Assembly (NCBI RefSeq): GCF_000466985.1
Contig: NZ_BATC01000017.1
Coordinates: forward strand, 1-43,222
Source of the DNA: Brevundimonas abyssalis TAR-001
GTDB taxonomy: Bacteria > Pseudomonadota > Alphaproteobacteria > Caulobacterales > Caulobacteraceae
Direction of reading: 5' to 3'
DNA length: 43,222 nt
The first letter of the stretch is position 1. Each line of letters opens with the position of its first letter. The notes beneath the pieces are model-generated. The model had not been told where the DNA came from. It made no database searches and was given only the letters and a program-made list of their open reading frames with translations. This document shows, in pieces, positions 1 to 8,645 of this stretch. The translations under genes and the position numbers were made by a program.

Positions 1-256
1 CGCCGCGCGCACCTCGCCGCCAAGCCCAAGACCACCGCCGCGACCCGTTCGACGGCGACCCGGTCCACGGCGCCGCGGCGCACGATCACGGCTACGCGTC
101 CCACCTCGCGCCCGCGCGAAGACCGCCCCGGCTCCGGCGGCCTCGCCCGCTCCGGCCGCTTCCGCGCCTGCCGCTTCGACGTCGTCGTCACGCAGCGCTC
201 CGGCCAAGAAGGGCTTCTTCGCCCGCATGGGCGACGCGATCTTCGGAAAGAAGTAA
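1..256 (+). CDS. C-terminal part of an unknown protein with a basic, Ala/Pro-rich tail (partial, probable frameshift)
   Basis: The window opens inside a gene that stops with TAA at 254-256. The last ~45 codons read as an Ala/Pro/Ser-rich linker followed by a compact basic end, AKKGFFARMGDAIFGKK. Upstream of about position 117 the plausible Lys/Thr/Ala-rich reading lies in another frame (frame 1 against frame 2 at the end), so an indel near 110-120 is likely. Low-complexity linkers with a short conserved amphipathic end are common in alphaproteobacterial proteins, but no domain is visible and I cannot name the protein. A strong hairpin terminator follows 17 bases after the stop. Confidence 0.5.
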   Translation, partial: AARTSPPSPRPPPRPVRRRPGPRRRGARSRLRVPPRARAKTAPAPAASPAPAASAPAASTSSSRSAPAKKGFFARMGDAIFGKK

Positions 257-272
257 TCGCGCCTGAAACGAC

Positions 273-305
273 AAAGCCCCGGACGGTCCGACCGTCCGGG
301 GCTTT
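273..305. terminator. Bidirectional rho-independent terminator
   Basis: A perfect 15-bp stem (273-287 pairing with 291-305) around a 3-base loop, with an A run on one side and a T run (303-307) on the other. It lies between two convergent genes, so it can end transcription from both sides. Confidence 0.9.
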
Positions 306-326
306 TTCATGCCTTGCGCGCGGCGG

Positions 327-539
327 TCACGCCGGAGGCAGATCCTCGGCCAGGATGGCCATCTCGAACATGAACGAACCGTCGTCGTCCTCGTCCTTGA
401 AGACCACACCGATGAACTCGTCATCCACATAGACCTCGGCGGAGTCGTTCTGCTTGGGGCGGGCCTTCAGGTTGATTCCGCCGGTGTTGAAGGTGCGCTT
501 CAGATGGGTCTCGATGCGCTTGATGTCGGTGTCGTTCAC
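327..539 (-). CDS. DUF3126 family protein
   Basis: A 70-residue acidic protein beginning MNDTDIKRIETHLKRTF and containing VYVDDEFIGVVFKDEDDDG. This pattern is that of the DUF3126 family, small proteins of unknown role found almost only in Alphaproteobacteria. The length matches the family. It lies downstream of cysE on the same strand with a 76-base gap, so the two may be co-transcribed; the terminator at 273-305 ends the unit. No function can be assigned from sequence. Confidence 0.85.
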   Translation of the reverse strand: MNDTDIKRIETHLKRTFNTGGINLKARPKQNDSAEVYVDDEFIGVVFKDEDDDGSFMFEMAILAEDLPPA

Positions 540-615
540 GGTGGACGGCCTCTATGATTTGAAGGCGCGGACCCTATTGAAGCCCGCGCCGCTTTTCAAA
601 CGCACTGAACAGAAA

Positions 616-1440
616 TCAGATCACGAAGTCATAGGCTATGTCGGCCAGGGTGTGGTCCATGGTGCGTGCGGGCTGTTCGCCGGTGGGACAATTGACCAGG
701 CGCGCGGGCACCCCGGCGGCGGTGCAATGTGCGGGCACAGGCTTCAACACCACCGAACCCGACGCGATCTTGGCGTAGTCGCCGATAGCGATATTGCCCA
801 GCACCTTGGCTCCCGCACCCAGCAGGACGCCGCGCCCGATCTTGGGGTGGCGGTCGCCGCGCTCCGCGCCCGTGCCGCCCAGGGTCACGGCGTGCAGCAT
901 GGACACCTCGTCGCCCACCACCGCCGTCTCGCCGATGACGATGCCGGTGCCGTGGTCGAAGAACAGGCCGGCGCCCAGGGTGGCCGCCGGATGGATGTCC
1001 ACCTGGAACAATTCCGACATGCGGCTCTGAAAATGAAAGGCCAGGGTTTCGCGCCCCTGGCTCCACAGCCAGTGGGAGACGCGGTGCGCCTGGATGGCCT
1101 GGAAGCCCTTGAAGTAGAGGAACGGCTGCAGCAGCGACTTGATGGCGGGATCGCGCTCCTCCACCGCTTGAAGGTCGGCGCCGGCGGCCGCGACGATGGC
1201 GGGATCGGCGGCGAAGGCCTGGGCGCAGACCTCGCGCACGCTCATGGGCCCCAGTTCGGCGTCGCCCAGCTTGCGCGCGATCTGATAGCTGAGGGCGCTG
1301 GCCAGATCGCCATGGGACAGGATCGTGGCGCTCATCATGGATGACAGGCGCGGCTCGTCTCGCGCGGCCTGTTCAGCGGCCTCACGCAATTGCCGCCATC
1401 GTGACGGCGTGTCGCTGACCAATTCCAGTGGCTGCGCCAT
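616..1440 (-). CDS. cysE: Serine O-acetyltransferase
   Basis: CysE transfers acetyl from acetyl-CoA to L-serine, giving O-acetylserine, the first committed step of cysteine synthesis in the cytoplasm. The N-terminal half is the helical SATase domain; from about residue 145 on is a left-handed beta-helix of hexapeptide repeats. The active-site stretch FFDHGTGIVIGETAVVGD and the LHAVTLGGTG loop are both present. Two ATGs lie 6 bases apart (1446 and 1440). I chose 1440 (MAQPLEL, 274 aa) because the AGGA ribosome site abuts the first ATG but sits 6 bases before the second. DUF3126 lies downstream; a Fur-like palindrome lies upstream. Confidence 0.95.
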   Translation of the reverse strand: MAQPLELVSDTPSRWRQLREAAEQAARDEPRLSSMMSATILSHGDLASALSYQIARKLGDAELGPMSVREVCAQAFAADPAIVAAAGADLQAVEERDPAIKSLLQPFLYFKGFQAIQAHRVSHWLWSQGRETLAFHFQSRMSELFQVDIHPAATLGAGLFFDHGTGIVIGETAVVGDEVSMLHAVTLGGTGAERGDRHPKIGRGVLLGAGAKVLGNIAIGDYAKIASGSVVLKPVPAHCTAAGVPARLVNCPTGEQPARTMDHTLADIAYDFVI

Positions 1441-1516
1441 GAGCATTCCTTTCGCGCGGGCCTGAGCGAGACGAACTTAGGCCTCCACGGCGGCCTGCAA
1501 AAGCCCGCAGCGAGAA

Positions 1517-1535
1517 AATGAGACCGACTCGCATT
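1517..1535. promoter_or_regulatory. Possible Fur-type operator (imperfect 19-bp palindrome)
   Basis: AATGAGACCGACTCGCATT has matching outer arms (AATG-GA and TC-CATT) about a 5-base centre. This resembles alphaproteobacterial Fur boxes, which have AATGAGAAT/ATTCGCATT-like arms. It lies in the divergent gap between cysE and the nitroreductase gene, 42 bases before the latter's ATG. The central bases deviate from the usual A/T-rich core, so this is tentative. Confidence 0.3.
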
Positions 1536-1577
1536 CAGGGTCTGGCGCGACGGAGGACGCGGGCCTAGCTATTGATC

Positions 1578-2171
1578 ATGAGCCCATACGCCCCCGTCGG
1601 CGCGCCCCTGCCCGCCCCCGAACCGTCCGAAGCCTATCTGAAGCGCCTGTCGAACCGGCGCTCGACCCCCGCCCAGACCATCGGCGCGCCGGGACCGGGC
1701 GAGGATCAGATCGCGCGAATCATTTCTGTGGCGGCCCGAACACCGGACCACGGCAAGCTGGCCCCCTGGCGTTTCGTGATCCTGGGCGCGGCGGCCAAGG
1801 CGCGGATCGCGGCTGAGCTGGAACCCATGGCGCCGGATCCCAAGGGCGTCGCCGTTCTCGCCAAACTGCGGGCCTCGCCGGTCTGCGTGATGGTGGTGGC
1901 CACGCCGGTCGAGAGCCAGAAAATACCGCAGTGGGAGCAGGAGCTGTCGGCGGGCGCTGTGTGCATGAACCTGCTGCACGCTGCCGACGCGCTCGGATTC
2001 GGCGCCAACTGGATCACCGACTGGTATGCCTATGAGCCCGCCGCCACCGCCCTGTTCGGCGTAAAGGCTGGCGAGCGCATCGCCGGGTTCATCCATCTGG
2101 GCACGCCGGCCGCGCCGCCACTGGAACGGGACCGGCCCGATCTGTCCGCCCTGATCAGCCGCCTGGACTGA
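1578..2171 (+). CDS. Nitroreductase family protein (YdjA-like)
   Basis: A 197-residue FMN-dependent nitroreductase-fold protein. The N-terminal SNRRST motif, the PDHGKLAPWRFVIL segment and the C-terminal RIAGFIHLGTP are hallmarks of the YdjA/NfnB branch, which binds FMN as a dimer and reduces nitro or quinone compounds with NAD(P)H; the true substrate is unknown. I chose ATG 1578; a TTG at 1572 is in frame two codons upstream, and neither has an ideally spaced ribosome site (a GGAGGA at 1552-1557 is rather far). Its 3' end overlaps the convergent NUDIX gene by 17 bases. Confidence 0.85.
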   Translation: MSPYAPVGAPLPAPEPSEAYLKRLSNRRSTPAQTIGAPGPGEDQIARIISVAARTPDHGKLAPWRFVILGAAAKARIAAELEPMAPDPKGVAVLAKLRASPVCVMVVATPVESQKIPQWEQELSAGAVCMNLLHAADALGFGANWITDWYAYEPAATALFGVKAGERIAGFIHLGTPAAPPLERDRPDLSALISRLD

Positions 2172-2565
2172 GGGTCTCGCGCGCGGCCGTGTGGATCACG
2201 CGCCGCGTCTCCTCCCAAGCCACCAGATCATCCACCGCCGAGAGGGGATGGAACGCCGCCTCGGCCGCATCGTCACCCGCCACAGGCTGTCCACCCGTCC
2301 ATTCGGCGCGGTAGTCGATCATCACATAGTGCCGGTCGTGGTCAGGGAAGACGCCGTCCACCACAGCCAGCAGGCCGGTGATGACCGCGTCGACGCCGGT
2401 CTCTTCCTTCAGCTCGCGCAGGGCCGCGTCCAGAACCCGCTCGCCCGGCTCGATCCGTCCGCCCGGCAGACTCCATTCCCCCAGACGGGGCTCGGTGCCG
2501 CGCCGGATCAGCAGCACCTGGTCGCCCTTGAGGCACACCACGCCGACGACGGGCACAGGGGTCAT
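2155..2565 (-). CDS. NUDIX hydrolase
   Basis: A 136-residue NUDIX protein with a complete Nudix box: G36, E42, R50-E51-L52, E54-E55, G57-V58. These residues bind the metal that helps cleave nucleoside diphosphate-linked substrates. The short single-domain form and TPVPVVGVVCLKGDQVLLIRRG start resemble ADP-ribose pyrophosphatase or MutT-like enzymes, but substrate cannot be told from sequence. It is convergent with, and slightly overlaps, the nitroreductase gene, and is divergent from the FAD oxidase gene with a 72-base gap. Confidence 0.88.
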   Translation of the reverse strand: MTPVPVVGVVCLKGDQVLLIRRGTEPRLGEWSLPGGRIEPGERVLDAALRELKEETGVDAVITGLLAVVDGVFPDHDRHYVMIDYRAEWTGGQPVAGDDAAEAAFHPLSAVDDLVAWEETRRVIHTAARETLSPGG

Positions 2566-2637
2566 TCAGCAATCCTCACGCGGGCGATCACGCATTCTGG
2601 CTTTCCTGATCCATGCGGGTTTGAGACAAGCGTGTCC

Positions 2638-4040
2638 ATGCCCGCACCCTCCCCCGCCGTCATCGACGAACTGAAATCCATCCTCGGCCCCAAAGGCTGG
2701 ACCCAGGATGCGGACCTGATCGCGCCGCGCGTGGTCGAGTGGCGCGGCGCGTGGGAGGGCAACACCCCCATCCTGCTGACCCCGAGTTCGACCGAGGAGG
2801 TGGCGCGGGCCGTGGCGGTCTGTGCGCGCGAGGGCGTGGCCATCACCCCCCAGGGCGGCAACACCGGCTGGTGGGCGGCCAGATTCCCTACGGCGAGGTC
2901 CTGATCTCCATGAACCGCATGCGTGCGGTGCGTCGGGTGCTGCCGCTGGAAGACGTGATGGTGGTGGAGGCCGGGCTGACGCTGAAGGAGGCGCAGGACG
3001 CCGCTGCCGGCGCCGACCGTTTCTTTCCGCTGAGCCTCGCGGCCGAGGGCACGGCGACGGTGGGCGGGGTCATCTCCACCAACGCCGGCGGCACGGCGGT
3101 GCTGCGCTACGGCGTGGCGCGCGATCTGGTGCTGGGGCTGGAGGCGGTGCTGCCCAACGGCGAGATTTTCCACGGGCTGAAGCGGCTTCGCAAGGACAAC
3201 ACCGGCTATGACCTCAAGCATCTGCTGATCGGGGCCGAAGGGACGCTGGGCATCGTCACGGCGGCGGCGCTGAAGCTTTTTCCGGTCATGCGGTCGCGGG
3301 CCACGGCGGTGGTGGGGCTCGAGACGCCCGCCGCCGCGCTGGAGCTGCTGGCCGTGGCCAAGGCCGAAACCGGCGGGGGCGCGAGGCCTCGAGCTGATGA
3401 ACCGACAGGGCATCGAGATCTGCCTGGCCCACATCCCCGACACCCGCGATCCGCTTGACACGCCGACGCCGTGGGCGGTGCTGATTGAGCTGGTGTCGGG
3501 CGAACCGGGGGCGGCCGAGCGGGGCATGGAGCGCATCCTGGGGGACGCCTTCGAGCGCGGCCTGATCTCGGACGCGGCCATGGCCCAGAACGCGACGCAG
3601 GCGGCGCAGTTCTGGCGGCTGCGCGAGGAAATGTCGGCGGCCCAGAAAGCGGCGGGCGGCGGGTGGAAGCATGACGTGTCCCTGCCATTGACCGCCTTGC
3701 CCGAATTCGTCGAGCGCGCCCACGGTGCGCTGAACGCGCAGTTCGAGGGCATCCGGCTTGTGACTTTCGGACATCTGGGCGACGGCAACCTGCATTACAA
3801 TGTGGTGCCGCCGGTGGGTGCGTATCCCAAGGCTTTCGCTGCGCGCAAGGACGAGGGCGCGAGAATCGTCCACGACATTGTCGGCGAACTGGAGGCTCCA
3901 TCTCCGCCGAACACGGCCTGGGGCGGCTGAAGACCGAAGAGGCGCTGCGCTACAAGGACCCGGTCCAGGTGGCCGCCATGCGGGCAGTGCGGGCCGCGCT
4001 CGATCCACAACGGATCATGAACCCGTCAGTCCTTTTCTGA
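2638..4040 (+). CDS. FAD-binding oxidoreductase, D-2-hydroxyglutarate dehydrogenase/GlcD-like (frameshifted here)
   Basis: Read through the breaks this is a ~468-residue flavoprotein of the FAD_binding_4 plus FAD-oxidase_C family, which oxidises D-2-hydroxy acids. Seen: the PCMH flavin-binding region (QGGNTG, then VGGQIPYGEV, then GTATVGGVISTNAGG and GAEGTLGIVT) and the C-terminal metal-binding segments HLGDGNLHYN and AEHGLGRLK. The reading frame breaks near 2870, 3385 and 3892. The first and third are repaired by restoring one base (C and G, respectively); the middle one needs a net shift equal to two lost bases. With four bases restored the length is an exact multiple of three. I think these are sequence errors; a decayed pseudogene is the alternative. 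The exact substrate is not determinable. Confidence 0.82.
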
Positions 4041-4104
4041 TCGTCAAGGTTTCAATCGTCACCCGCACGGCCTATCTGCCCCGAAACCTCCGGAGGCCGT
4101 GCCT

Positions 4105-4878
4105 TTGCTTTTTGTCCTGTCGCCCGCAAAGCGTCTGAACTATTCCGAAGCCCCGACGGCGATCCAGCCGACCCGACCGCGCTTCGACACCGATATCGCC
4201 GAACTGTCCAAGGTGACGCGCAAGCTGACGCGCGCGGACCTGCGCCGCCTGATGGACATTTCCCAACCGCTGGCCGACCTGAACCACCAACGCTTCCAGG
4301 CCTTCGACCCTGACAGCGACGAGGGCTCTTTGCCCGCCGCATTCGCCTTCGCCGGGGATGTCTATGAAGGGCTGAAGGCTCGCGAGCTGGACGACAAGGC
4401 GCTGGCGTGGACGCAGGATCACCTGCGCATCCTGTCGGGCCTCTACGGCCTGCTGCGCCCGCTGGACGCCATCCAGCCCTATCGTCTGGAGATGGGCACA
4501 CGGCTGCGCACCAAGCGGGGCGCGAACCTCTACGATTTCTGGGGCGATCGCATCGCCAAGCGGCTCAACGCCGACGCCGAGGGTCAGACGGACAGTTCGC
4601 TGGTGAACCTGGCCAGCCAGGAATATTTCGGCGCCGTCGACGCGCGAGCCCTGAAACTGCCTGTGGTCACGCCCCAGTTCCGCGAAGTGCGTGACGGCGA
4701 AAGCCGGATCATCTCGTTCTTCGCCAAGAAGGCGCGAGGCCTGATGGCGCGGTGGGCGATCGACAACCGGGTCGAGCGTGCGGAGGACCTGAAGGGCTTC
4801 GATCTCGAGGGCTATGGATTCGACAAGGCGGCGTCCAGTGACAACGAATGGATATTCATCAGATCGGGAAAATCCTGA
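4105..4878 (+). CDS. yaaA: Peroxide stress protein YaaA
   Basis: YaaA family (DUF328) protein, about 257 residues. E. coli YaaA lowers free iron during hydrogen peroxide stress and binds DNA. The start region LFVLSPAKRLNY, the central LYGLLRPLDAIQPYRLEMGT and the C-terminal ISFFAKKARGLMARWAID are family hallmarks. Two non-ATG starts are possible: GTG 4099 and TTG 4105. I prefer TTG 4105 because the protein then begins MLFVLSP, matching the family's MLIVLSP-type start, and the CGGAGG ribosome site at 4091-4096 is 8 bases away rather than 2. It follows the FAD oxidase by 64 bases. Confidence 0.92.
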   Translation: MLFVLSPAKRLNYSEAPTAIQPTRPRFDTDIAELSKVTRKLTRADLRRLMDISQPLADLNHQRFQAFDPDSDEGSLPAAFAFAGDVYEGLKARELDDKALAWTQDHLRILSGLYGLLRPLDAIQPYRLEMGTRLRTKRGANLYDFWGDRIAKRLNADAEGQTDSSLVNLASQEYFGAVDARALKLPVVTPQFREVRDGESRIISFFAKKARGLMARWAIDNRVERAEDLKGFDLEGYGFDKAASSDNEWIFIRSGKS

Positions 4879-4958
4879 CACCCTGTCGCCACCAGCGCAG
4901 ACTGCCGCTAGATTGACCTGAAGAACCGGTGACTCGCCGGCAGGATGAAAGACCCCGC

Positions 4959-5819
4959 ATGTTCCAGTGGCTGAAAGGCATCTCCGGCTCTGACACGGCG
5001 AAGGACACGCCGCGCCCGTACAACCCCGACGTCAATGACCTGAAAGGTCAGGTGGCGGTGATCTCGGGTTCGACGTCCGGCATCGGCCTGGCGCTGGCCC
5101 GCGCGGTGGCGTCGCGGGGCGGCGACGTGGTGCTGAACGGCCTGGGCGATCCGGCCGAGATCGAGCGCACCCGCTCGGGCATGGAGGCCGCCTACGGGGT
5201 CAAGGTCCGCTATCACGCCGCCGACATGCGCAACGGCAGCGAAGTGGCCGACATGGTCGCCTTCGCCAAGCACGATCTGGGCCGTCTGGACATTCTGGTG
5301 AACAACGCGGGCGTCCAGCACGTGGAGTCCATCGACAAATTTCCCGCCGACAAGTGGGAGCAGATCATCGCCATCAACCTGTCGTCGGCCTTCTATGCCA
5401 CCCGGGCTGCGGTGCCGATCATGAAGGCGCAGGGGCGCGGGCGGATCATCAATGTGGCCTCGGCCCACGGGCTGGTGGCCAGCCCCTACAAGTCCGCCTA
5501 TGTCGCCGCCAAGCACGGGGTCATCGGCCTGACCAAGACCGTGGCGCTGGAGCTGGCCGAGCAGAACATCACCTGTAACGCCATCTGCCCGGGCTTCGTC
5601 GAAACCCCGATCGTCGAAAAGCAGATCGCCGACCAGGCCCGCACCCGCGGCATTCCGCGCGAGAAGGTGCTGGCCGAGGTGATCCTGAAATCCCAGCCCA
5701 CGCGGCGGTTCGTGACCACCGACGAACTGGCGGGCATCTTCCTGTATCTGGTCAGCGATCTGGGAGCCTCGGCCAACGGGGCCAGCTTCTCCATCGACGG
5801 CGGCTGGACCGCCCAGTGA
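4959..5819 (+). CDS. bdhA: 3-hydroxybutyrate dehydrogenase (short-chain dehydrogenase)
   Basis: A cytoplasmic NAD-dependent SDR enzyme that interconverts 3-hydroxybutyrate and acetoacetate, the last step of polyhydroxybutyrate breakdown. Visible: GSTSGIG at residues 37-43 (NAD binding), NNAGVQHVE, catalytic S168, Y181 and K185 (SAYVAAKHG), and the family-typical CPGFVETPIVEKQI and QPTRRFVT. The N-terminus is ~28 residues longer than the usual MLKGKVA-type start, yet no internal ATG/GTG offers a shorter form, so the extension (with a WLKG segment) may be real. A patatin-like gene follows after 19 bases, likely the same operon. Confidence 0.88.
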   Translation: MFQWLKGISGSDTAKDTPRPYNPDVNDLKGQVAVISGSTSGIGLALARAVASRGGDVVLNGLGDPAEIERTRSGMEAAYGVKVRYHAADMRNGSEVADMVAFAKHDLGRLDILVNNAGVQHVESIDKFPADKWEQIIAINLSSAFYATRAAVPIMKAQGRGRIINVASAHGLVASPYKSAYVAAKHGVIGLTKTVALELAEQNITCNAICPGFVETPIVEKQIADQARTRGIPREKVLAEVILKSQPTRRFVTTDELAGIFLYLVSDLGASANGASFSIDGGWTAQ

Positions 5820-5838
5820 CAGCCCCGGAGGGACCAGC

Positions 5839-6900
5839 TTGCTGAAGCGGAAGAAGCCCTCCGATCCGAACCGGCTCCGGCCCATCTGTCTGGCGCTGCA
5901 GGGCGGCGGCTCCCACGGCGCGTTCCAGTGGGGCGTGCTGGACCGCCTGCTCGAGGACGGGCGTCTGGAGATCAAGGCGGTGACTGCCGCCTCTGCCGGC
6001 GCCATGAACGGTGCGGCGCTGATTTCCGGCATGGCGGCGAACGGGCGGGACGGCGCCCGCGAGGCCCTGGACAAGCTCTGGCGCGAGATGAACCAGTCCG
6101 GCGGCCGCAACGTCTTTGGCGACAGAGGCGTATGGAACGCCATGACCAATCCCGGCTGGCTGAAGGAGACGCCCTTCTGGCGCTCGTTCAAGGCCATGGC
6201 GATGTCGTCCAGCCCCTATGAGTTCAACCCCTTCAACCTGAACCCCCTGAAGCGGGTTCTCGACGCCTCGATTGATTTCGAGGCCGTGCGGGCCTCGCCG
6301 ATCAGGTTCTTCGTGTCGGCGACGGCGGTGAAGCACGGGCGGGCGCGCATCTTCAAATCAGACGAGATGAGCGACGAGGTCCTGATGGCCTCGGCCTGCC
6401 TGCCCCACCTGTTCCAGGCGGTGACCATCGACGGCGAGCCTTACTGGGACGGCGGCTATCTGGCTAACCCGGCGCTGTGGCCGCTGTTCTATGACGACAC
6501 GCCCGACGACATTCTGCTGCTGCCGCTGAACCCGTTCGAGCGGGACGACACGCCCAAGGCGCCGGGCGAGATCATGGACCGCATGAATGAGATCGCCTTC
6601 AACGCGCCCCTCACCGCAGAGCTGCGCGCCGTGGCCTTCGTGCAGGAGCTGATAGAAGAAGGCCAGCTGACCGAGACGGCGCGGGGCCGCTATCGCCACA
6701 TGCTGCTACACGCCGTGTCGGCGGACGGGCATCTGGATGACCTGTCGCTGGGCTCCAAGTTCAACACCGAATGGACTTTCCTGCTGGACCTGAAGGCGCG
6801 GGGAAGGGAGGCGGCGGACCATTGGCTGGAGAACTGCCTGCCCGCCGTCGGCGAGCGGTCCAGCATGGACATGAAGCGGTTTCTATCGCTCCATGCCTAG
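5839..6900 (+). CDS. Patatin-like phospholipase family protein (DUF3734-type C-terminus)
   Basis: A 353-residue protein starting with TTG after a good GGAGGGA ribosome site (5827-5833). The patatin fold is marked by the oxyanion loop GGGSHGAFQWG (residues 22-32), nucleophile S52 in AASAG and D204 in DGGYLANP, making a Ser-Asp dyad. The first Gly of the usual G-x-S-x-G is Ala. The C-terminal third looks like the DUF3734 region. Known patatins are lipid acyl hydrolases; the coupling with 3-hydroxybutyrate dehydrogenase suggests a role in PHB or granule lipid turnover, which is inference. The stop codon overlaps that of tatC (convergent). Confidence 0.85.
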   Translation: MLKRKKPSDPNRLRPICLALQGGGSHGAFQWGVLDRLLEDGRLEIKAVTAASAGAMNGAALISGMAANGRDGAREALDKLWREMNQSGGRNVFGDRGVWNAMTNPGWLKETPFWRSFKAMAMSSSPYEFNPFNLNPLKRVLDASIDFEAVRASPIRFFVSATAVKHGRARIFKSDEMSDEVLMASACLPHLFQAVTIDGEPYWDGGYLANPALWPLFYDDTPDDILLLPLNPFERDDTPKAPGEIMDRMNEIAFNAPLTAELRAVAFVQELIEEGQLTETARGRYRHMLLHAVSADGHLDDLSLGSKFNTEWTFLLDLKARGREAADHWLENCLPAVGERSSMDMKRFLSLHA

Positions 6901-7775
6901 GCCGCTGCGGCCGCCTCATCCTCGCGGCGGCGGCGCGTTTCAATGAAGCGCACGCACCAGATCGAGATCTCGTAGAGCACGATCAGAGGGATCGCCAGCA
7001 TGGCCTGGCTGATGGGGTCCGGCGGCGTGACGAAGGCCGCCACGACAAAGATGCCGACGACGGCGTATTTGCGGCCTTTCGACAGGGCTTCGGCGTTGAC
7101 GATGCCGGCCAGGCCCAGAAGGGTCATGACCACCGGCAGCTGGAAGCACAGGCCGAAGGCCAGCAGCAGGGCCGTGACCAGGTTCAGATAGTCCGAGACC
7201 CGCGTCATCAGGGCCACTGACACCTCGGCGGTGGCGATCTGCTGGCTCAGCGAGAACCACATGACGAAGGGCAGCATGATGAAATAGACCATCGCCGTTC
7301 CGATCAGGAACAGGATAGGCGCCGCCAGCAGGAACGGCAGGAAAGCCTTGCGCTCGTTGCGGTAGAGGCCCGGCGCCACGAAGCCGTAGACCTGCCAGGC
7401 CAGGATCGGGAAGGTGATGACGATGGCGCCGAAGGCCGCCAGCTTGATCTTGGTGATCAGGAACTCCAGCGGGGCCGTGGAGATCAGGCCCACGGCCGAT
7501 CCACCCTCCGGCAGAGGCGTGATCCCGGCCGTGGCCAGGATCAGATCGATCGGTGACACTCCCTCCCCGCCTGACACCTCATGCAGGGCGAAGGCGGCGG
7601 CGAACGGCTTGACCAGAAACACATAGAGCGGCCCGGCGAAGGCGAAGCACAGGATGAAGCCGAGGATGAAGGCGGCGACGCAGACCAGCAGGCGGCTGCG
7701 CAGCTCGGTCAGGTGCTCCAGCAGCGGCGCACGCGAGGATTCGATGTCGGCTTCTTCGTCCTCGGGGCGGCTCAT
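6897..7775 (-). CDS. tatC: Sec-independent protein translocase TatC
   Basis: Inner-membrane core of the twin-arginine translocase, which recognises RR signal peptides and exports folded proteins. The 292-residue sequence has six predicted membrane segments and family signatures: LLEHLTELRSRLL near the N-terminus (the cytoplasmic signal-peptide binding site, with the conserved Glu), FLPFLLAAPILFLIG, and the late FVVAAFVTPPDPISQ loop. An insert of ~40 residues in the first periplasmic loop (HEVSGGEGVSPIDLILATAG...) is typical of alphaproteobacteria. Its ATG overlaps the tatB stop by 4 bases (ATGA), so translation is coupled. Confidence 0.97.
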   Translation of the reverse strand: MSRPEDEEADIESSRAPLLEHLTELRSRLLVCVAAFILGFILCFAFAGPLYVFLVKPFAAAFALHEVSGGEGVSPIDLILATAGITPLPEGGSAVGLISTAPLEFLITKIKLAAFGAIVITFPILAWQVYGFVAPGLYRNERKAFLPFLLAAPILFLIGTAMVYFIMLPFVMWFSLSQQIATAEVSVALMTRVSDYLNLVTALLLAFGLCFQLPVVMTLLGLAGIVNAEALSKGRKYAVVGIFVVAAFVTPPDPISQAMLAIPLIVLYEISIWCVRFIETRRRREDEAAAAA

Positions 7776-8341
7776 GATCCGGCCTTCGAGGTCGTCTTGG
7801 CGGCGGGCTTGCGGCGCGGCGCGGCGCCGGCAGGCTTCGTGTCGGCGGTCGTGGCAGCAGCAGCCTTGGCGGTCGAGGGTTTGGGTTTGGCCTTGGTGGC
7901 GGCCTTGGAGGCGCCCGAGACCTTCGCATTCGTGACGGCTGCAGTGGAGGGCTCGGCCGGTTCGGTCACCACAGGCGCCGGAATGGCCGGGGGCGCGGGC
8001 TGGGCGGGGGGATCGGAAGCGCCGTAGCTGGTGGGCACGACCGGCTTGTTCAGGTCGTCGCTGATCTGGCGGAAGGTGGCTTCGGTCTCGGCGCCCAGGG
8101 GCTTGGCCATCTGGCCGGTGCGCAGGGCTTCGACCTCCTTGCGGAGCTCGTCCAGCTCGGACTGGCGCGCCATCTCGTCAAAGCTGGCGCGGAAATCGGC
8201 GGCCATGCTGCGCGCCTTGCCCATGAACTGACCCACCCGCCGCATGAGAAGCGGCAAGTCCTTCGGTCCCACCACGAGCAGCGCGATGATGCCGATCACC
8301 AGAAGTTCGGTGGCGCCGATGCCGGGGCCCAGACCGCCCAT
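7772..8341 (-). CDS. tatB: Sec-independent protein translocase TatB
   Basis: TatB partners TatC in binding twin-arginine signals. The 189-residue protein starts MGGLGPGIGATELLVIGIIALLVVGPKDLP: a short membrane helix, then the Gly-Pro hinge and an amphipathic helix (LPLLMRRVGQFMGKARSMA). Residues ~105-189 form a Pro/Ala/Lys/Thr-rich tail of low complexity, longer than in E. coli but usual in this group. It lies 26 bases downstream of tatA and overlaps tatC. Confidence 0.95.
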   Translation of the reverse strand: MGGLGPGIGATELLVIGIIALLVVGPKDLPLLMRRVGQFMGKARSMAADFRASFDEMARQSELDELRKEVEALRTGQMAKPLGAETEATFRQISDDLNKPVVPTSYGASDPPAQPAPPAIPAPVVTEPAEPSTAAVTNAKVSGASKAATKAKPKPSTAKAAAATTADTKPAGAAPRRKPAAKTTSKAGS

Positions 8342-8367
8342 GAATCAAGCCTTCTCCGCGAACGCGG

Positions 8368-8586
8368 TCAGCGCGGAGCTTCGTCTTTTTCGGCCTCGGT
8401 GCGCGGCAGGGCGCCGGCCGGGGTCTCGTTCGACTTCTTGTCATCGTCGCCGCCGGACAGACCGTCCTTGAAGGCGCGGATGCCCTTGGCGGCGTCGCCC
8501 ATCAGGCCGGACAGTTTGCCACGGCCGCCGAAGAGCAGCAGCACGATGACCGCGATGATGATTATCTGCCAGATGCCGGGCTGCAT
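8368..8586 (-). CDS. tatA: Sec-independent protein translocase TatA
   Basis: The pore-forming small subunit of the Tat system. Its 72 residues show one membrane helix ([17 protein letters not shown]), the FGG hinge and an amphipathic helix ([20 protein letters not shown]), followed by an acidic/basic tail. First gene of the minus-strand tatABC operon. One clear native client in this window is the Rieske protein at 28705-29247, which carries an RRDF twin-arginine motif. Confidence 0.95.
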   Translation of the reverse strand: MQPGIWQIIIIAVIVLLLFGGRGKLSGLMGDAAKGIRAFKDGLSGGDDDKKSNETPAGALPRTEAEKDEAPR

Positions 8587-8645
8587 GAGGTCTCGTCTCT
8601 GAATCCGAAAGCGGCGGCGGTATGCCGACGCGAACTACAGGCGAC

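Noticed and set aside
4908..6197. A 429-codon minus-strand frame opposite the dehydrogenase and patatin genes
   Set aside because: Shadow of two genes with intact active sites; no family resemblance.
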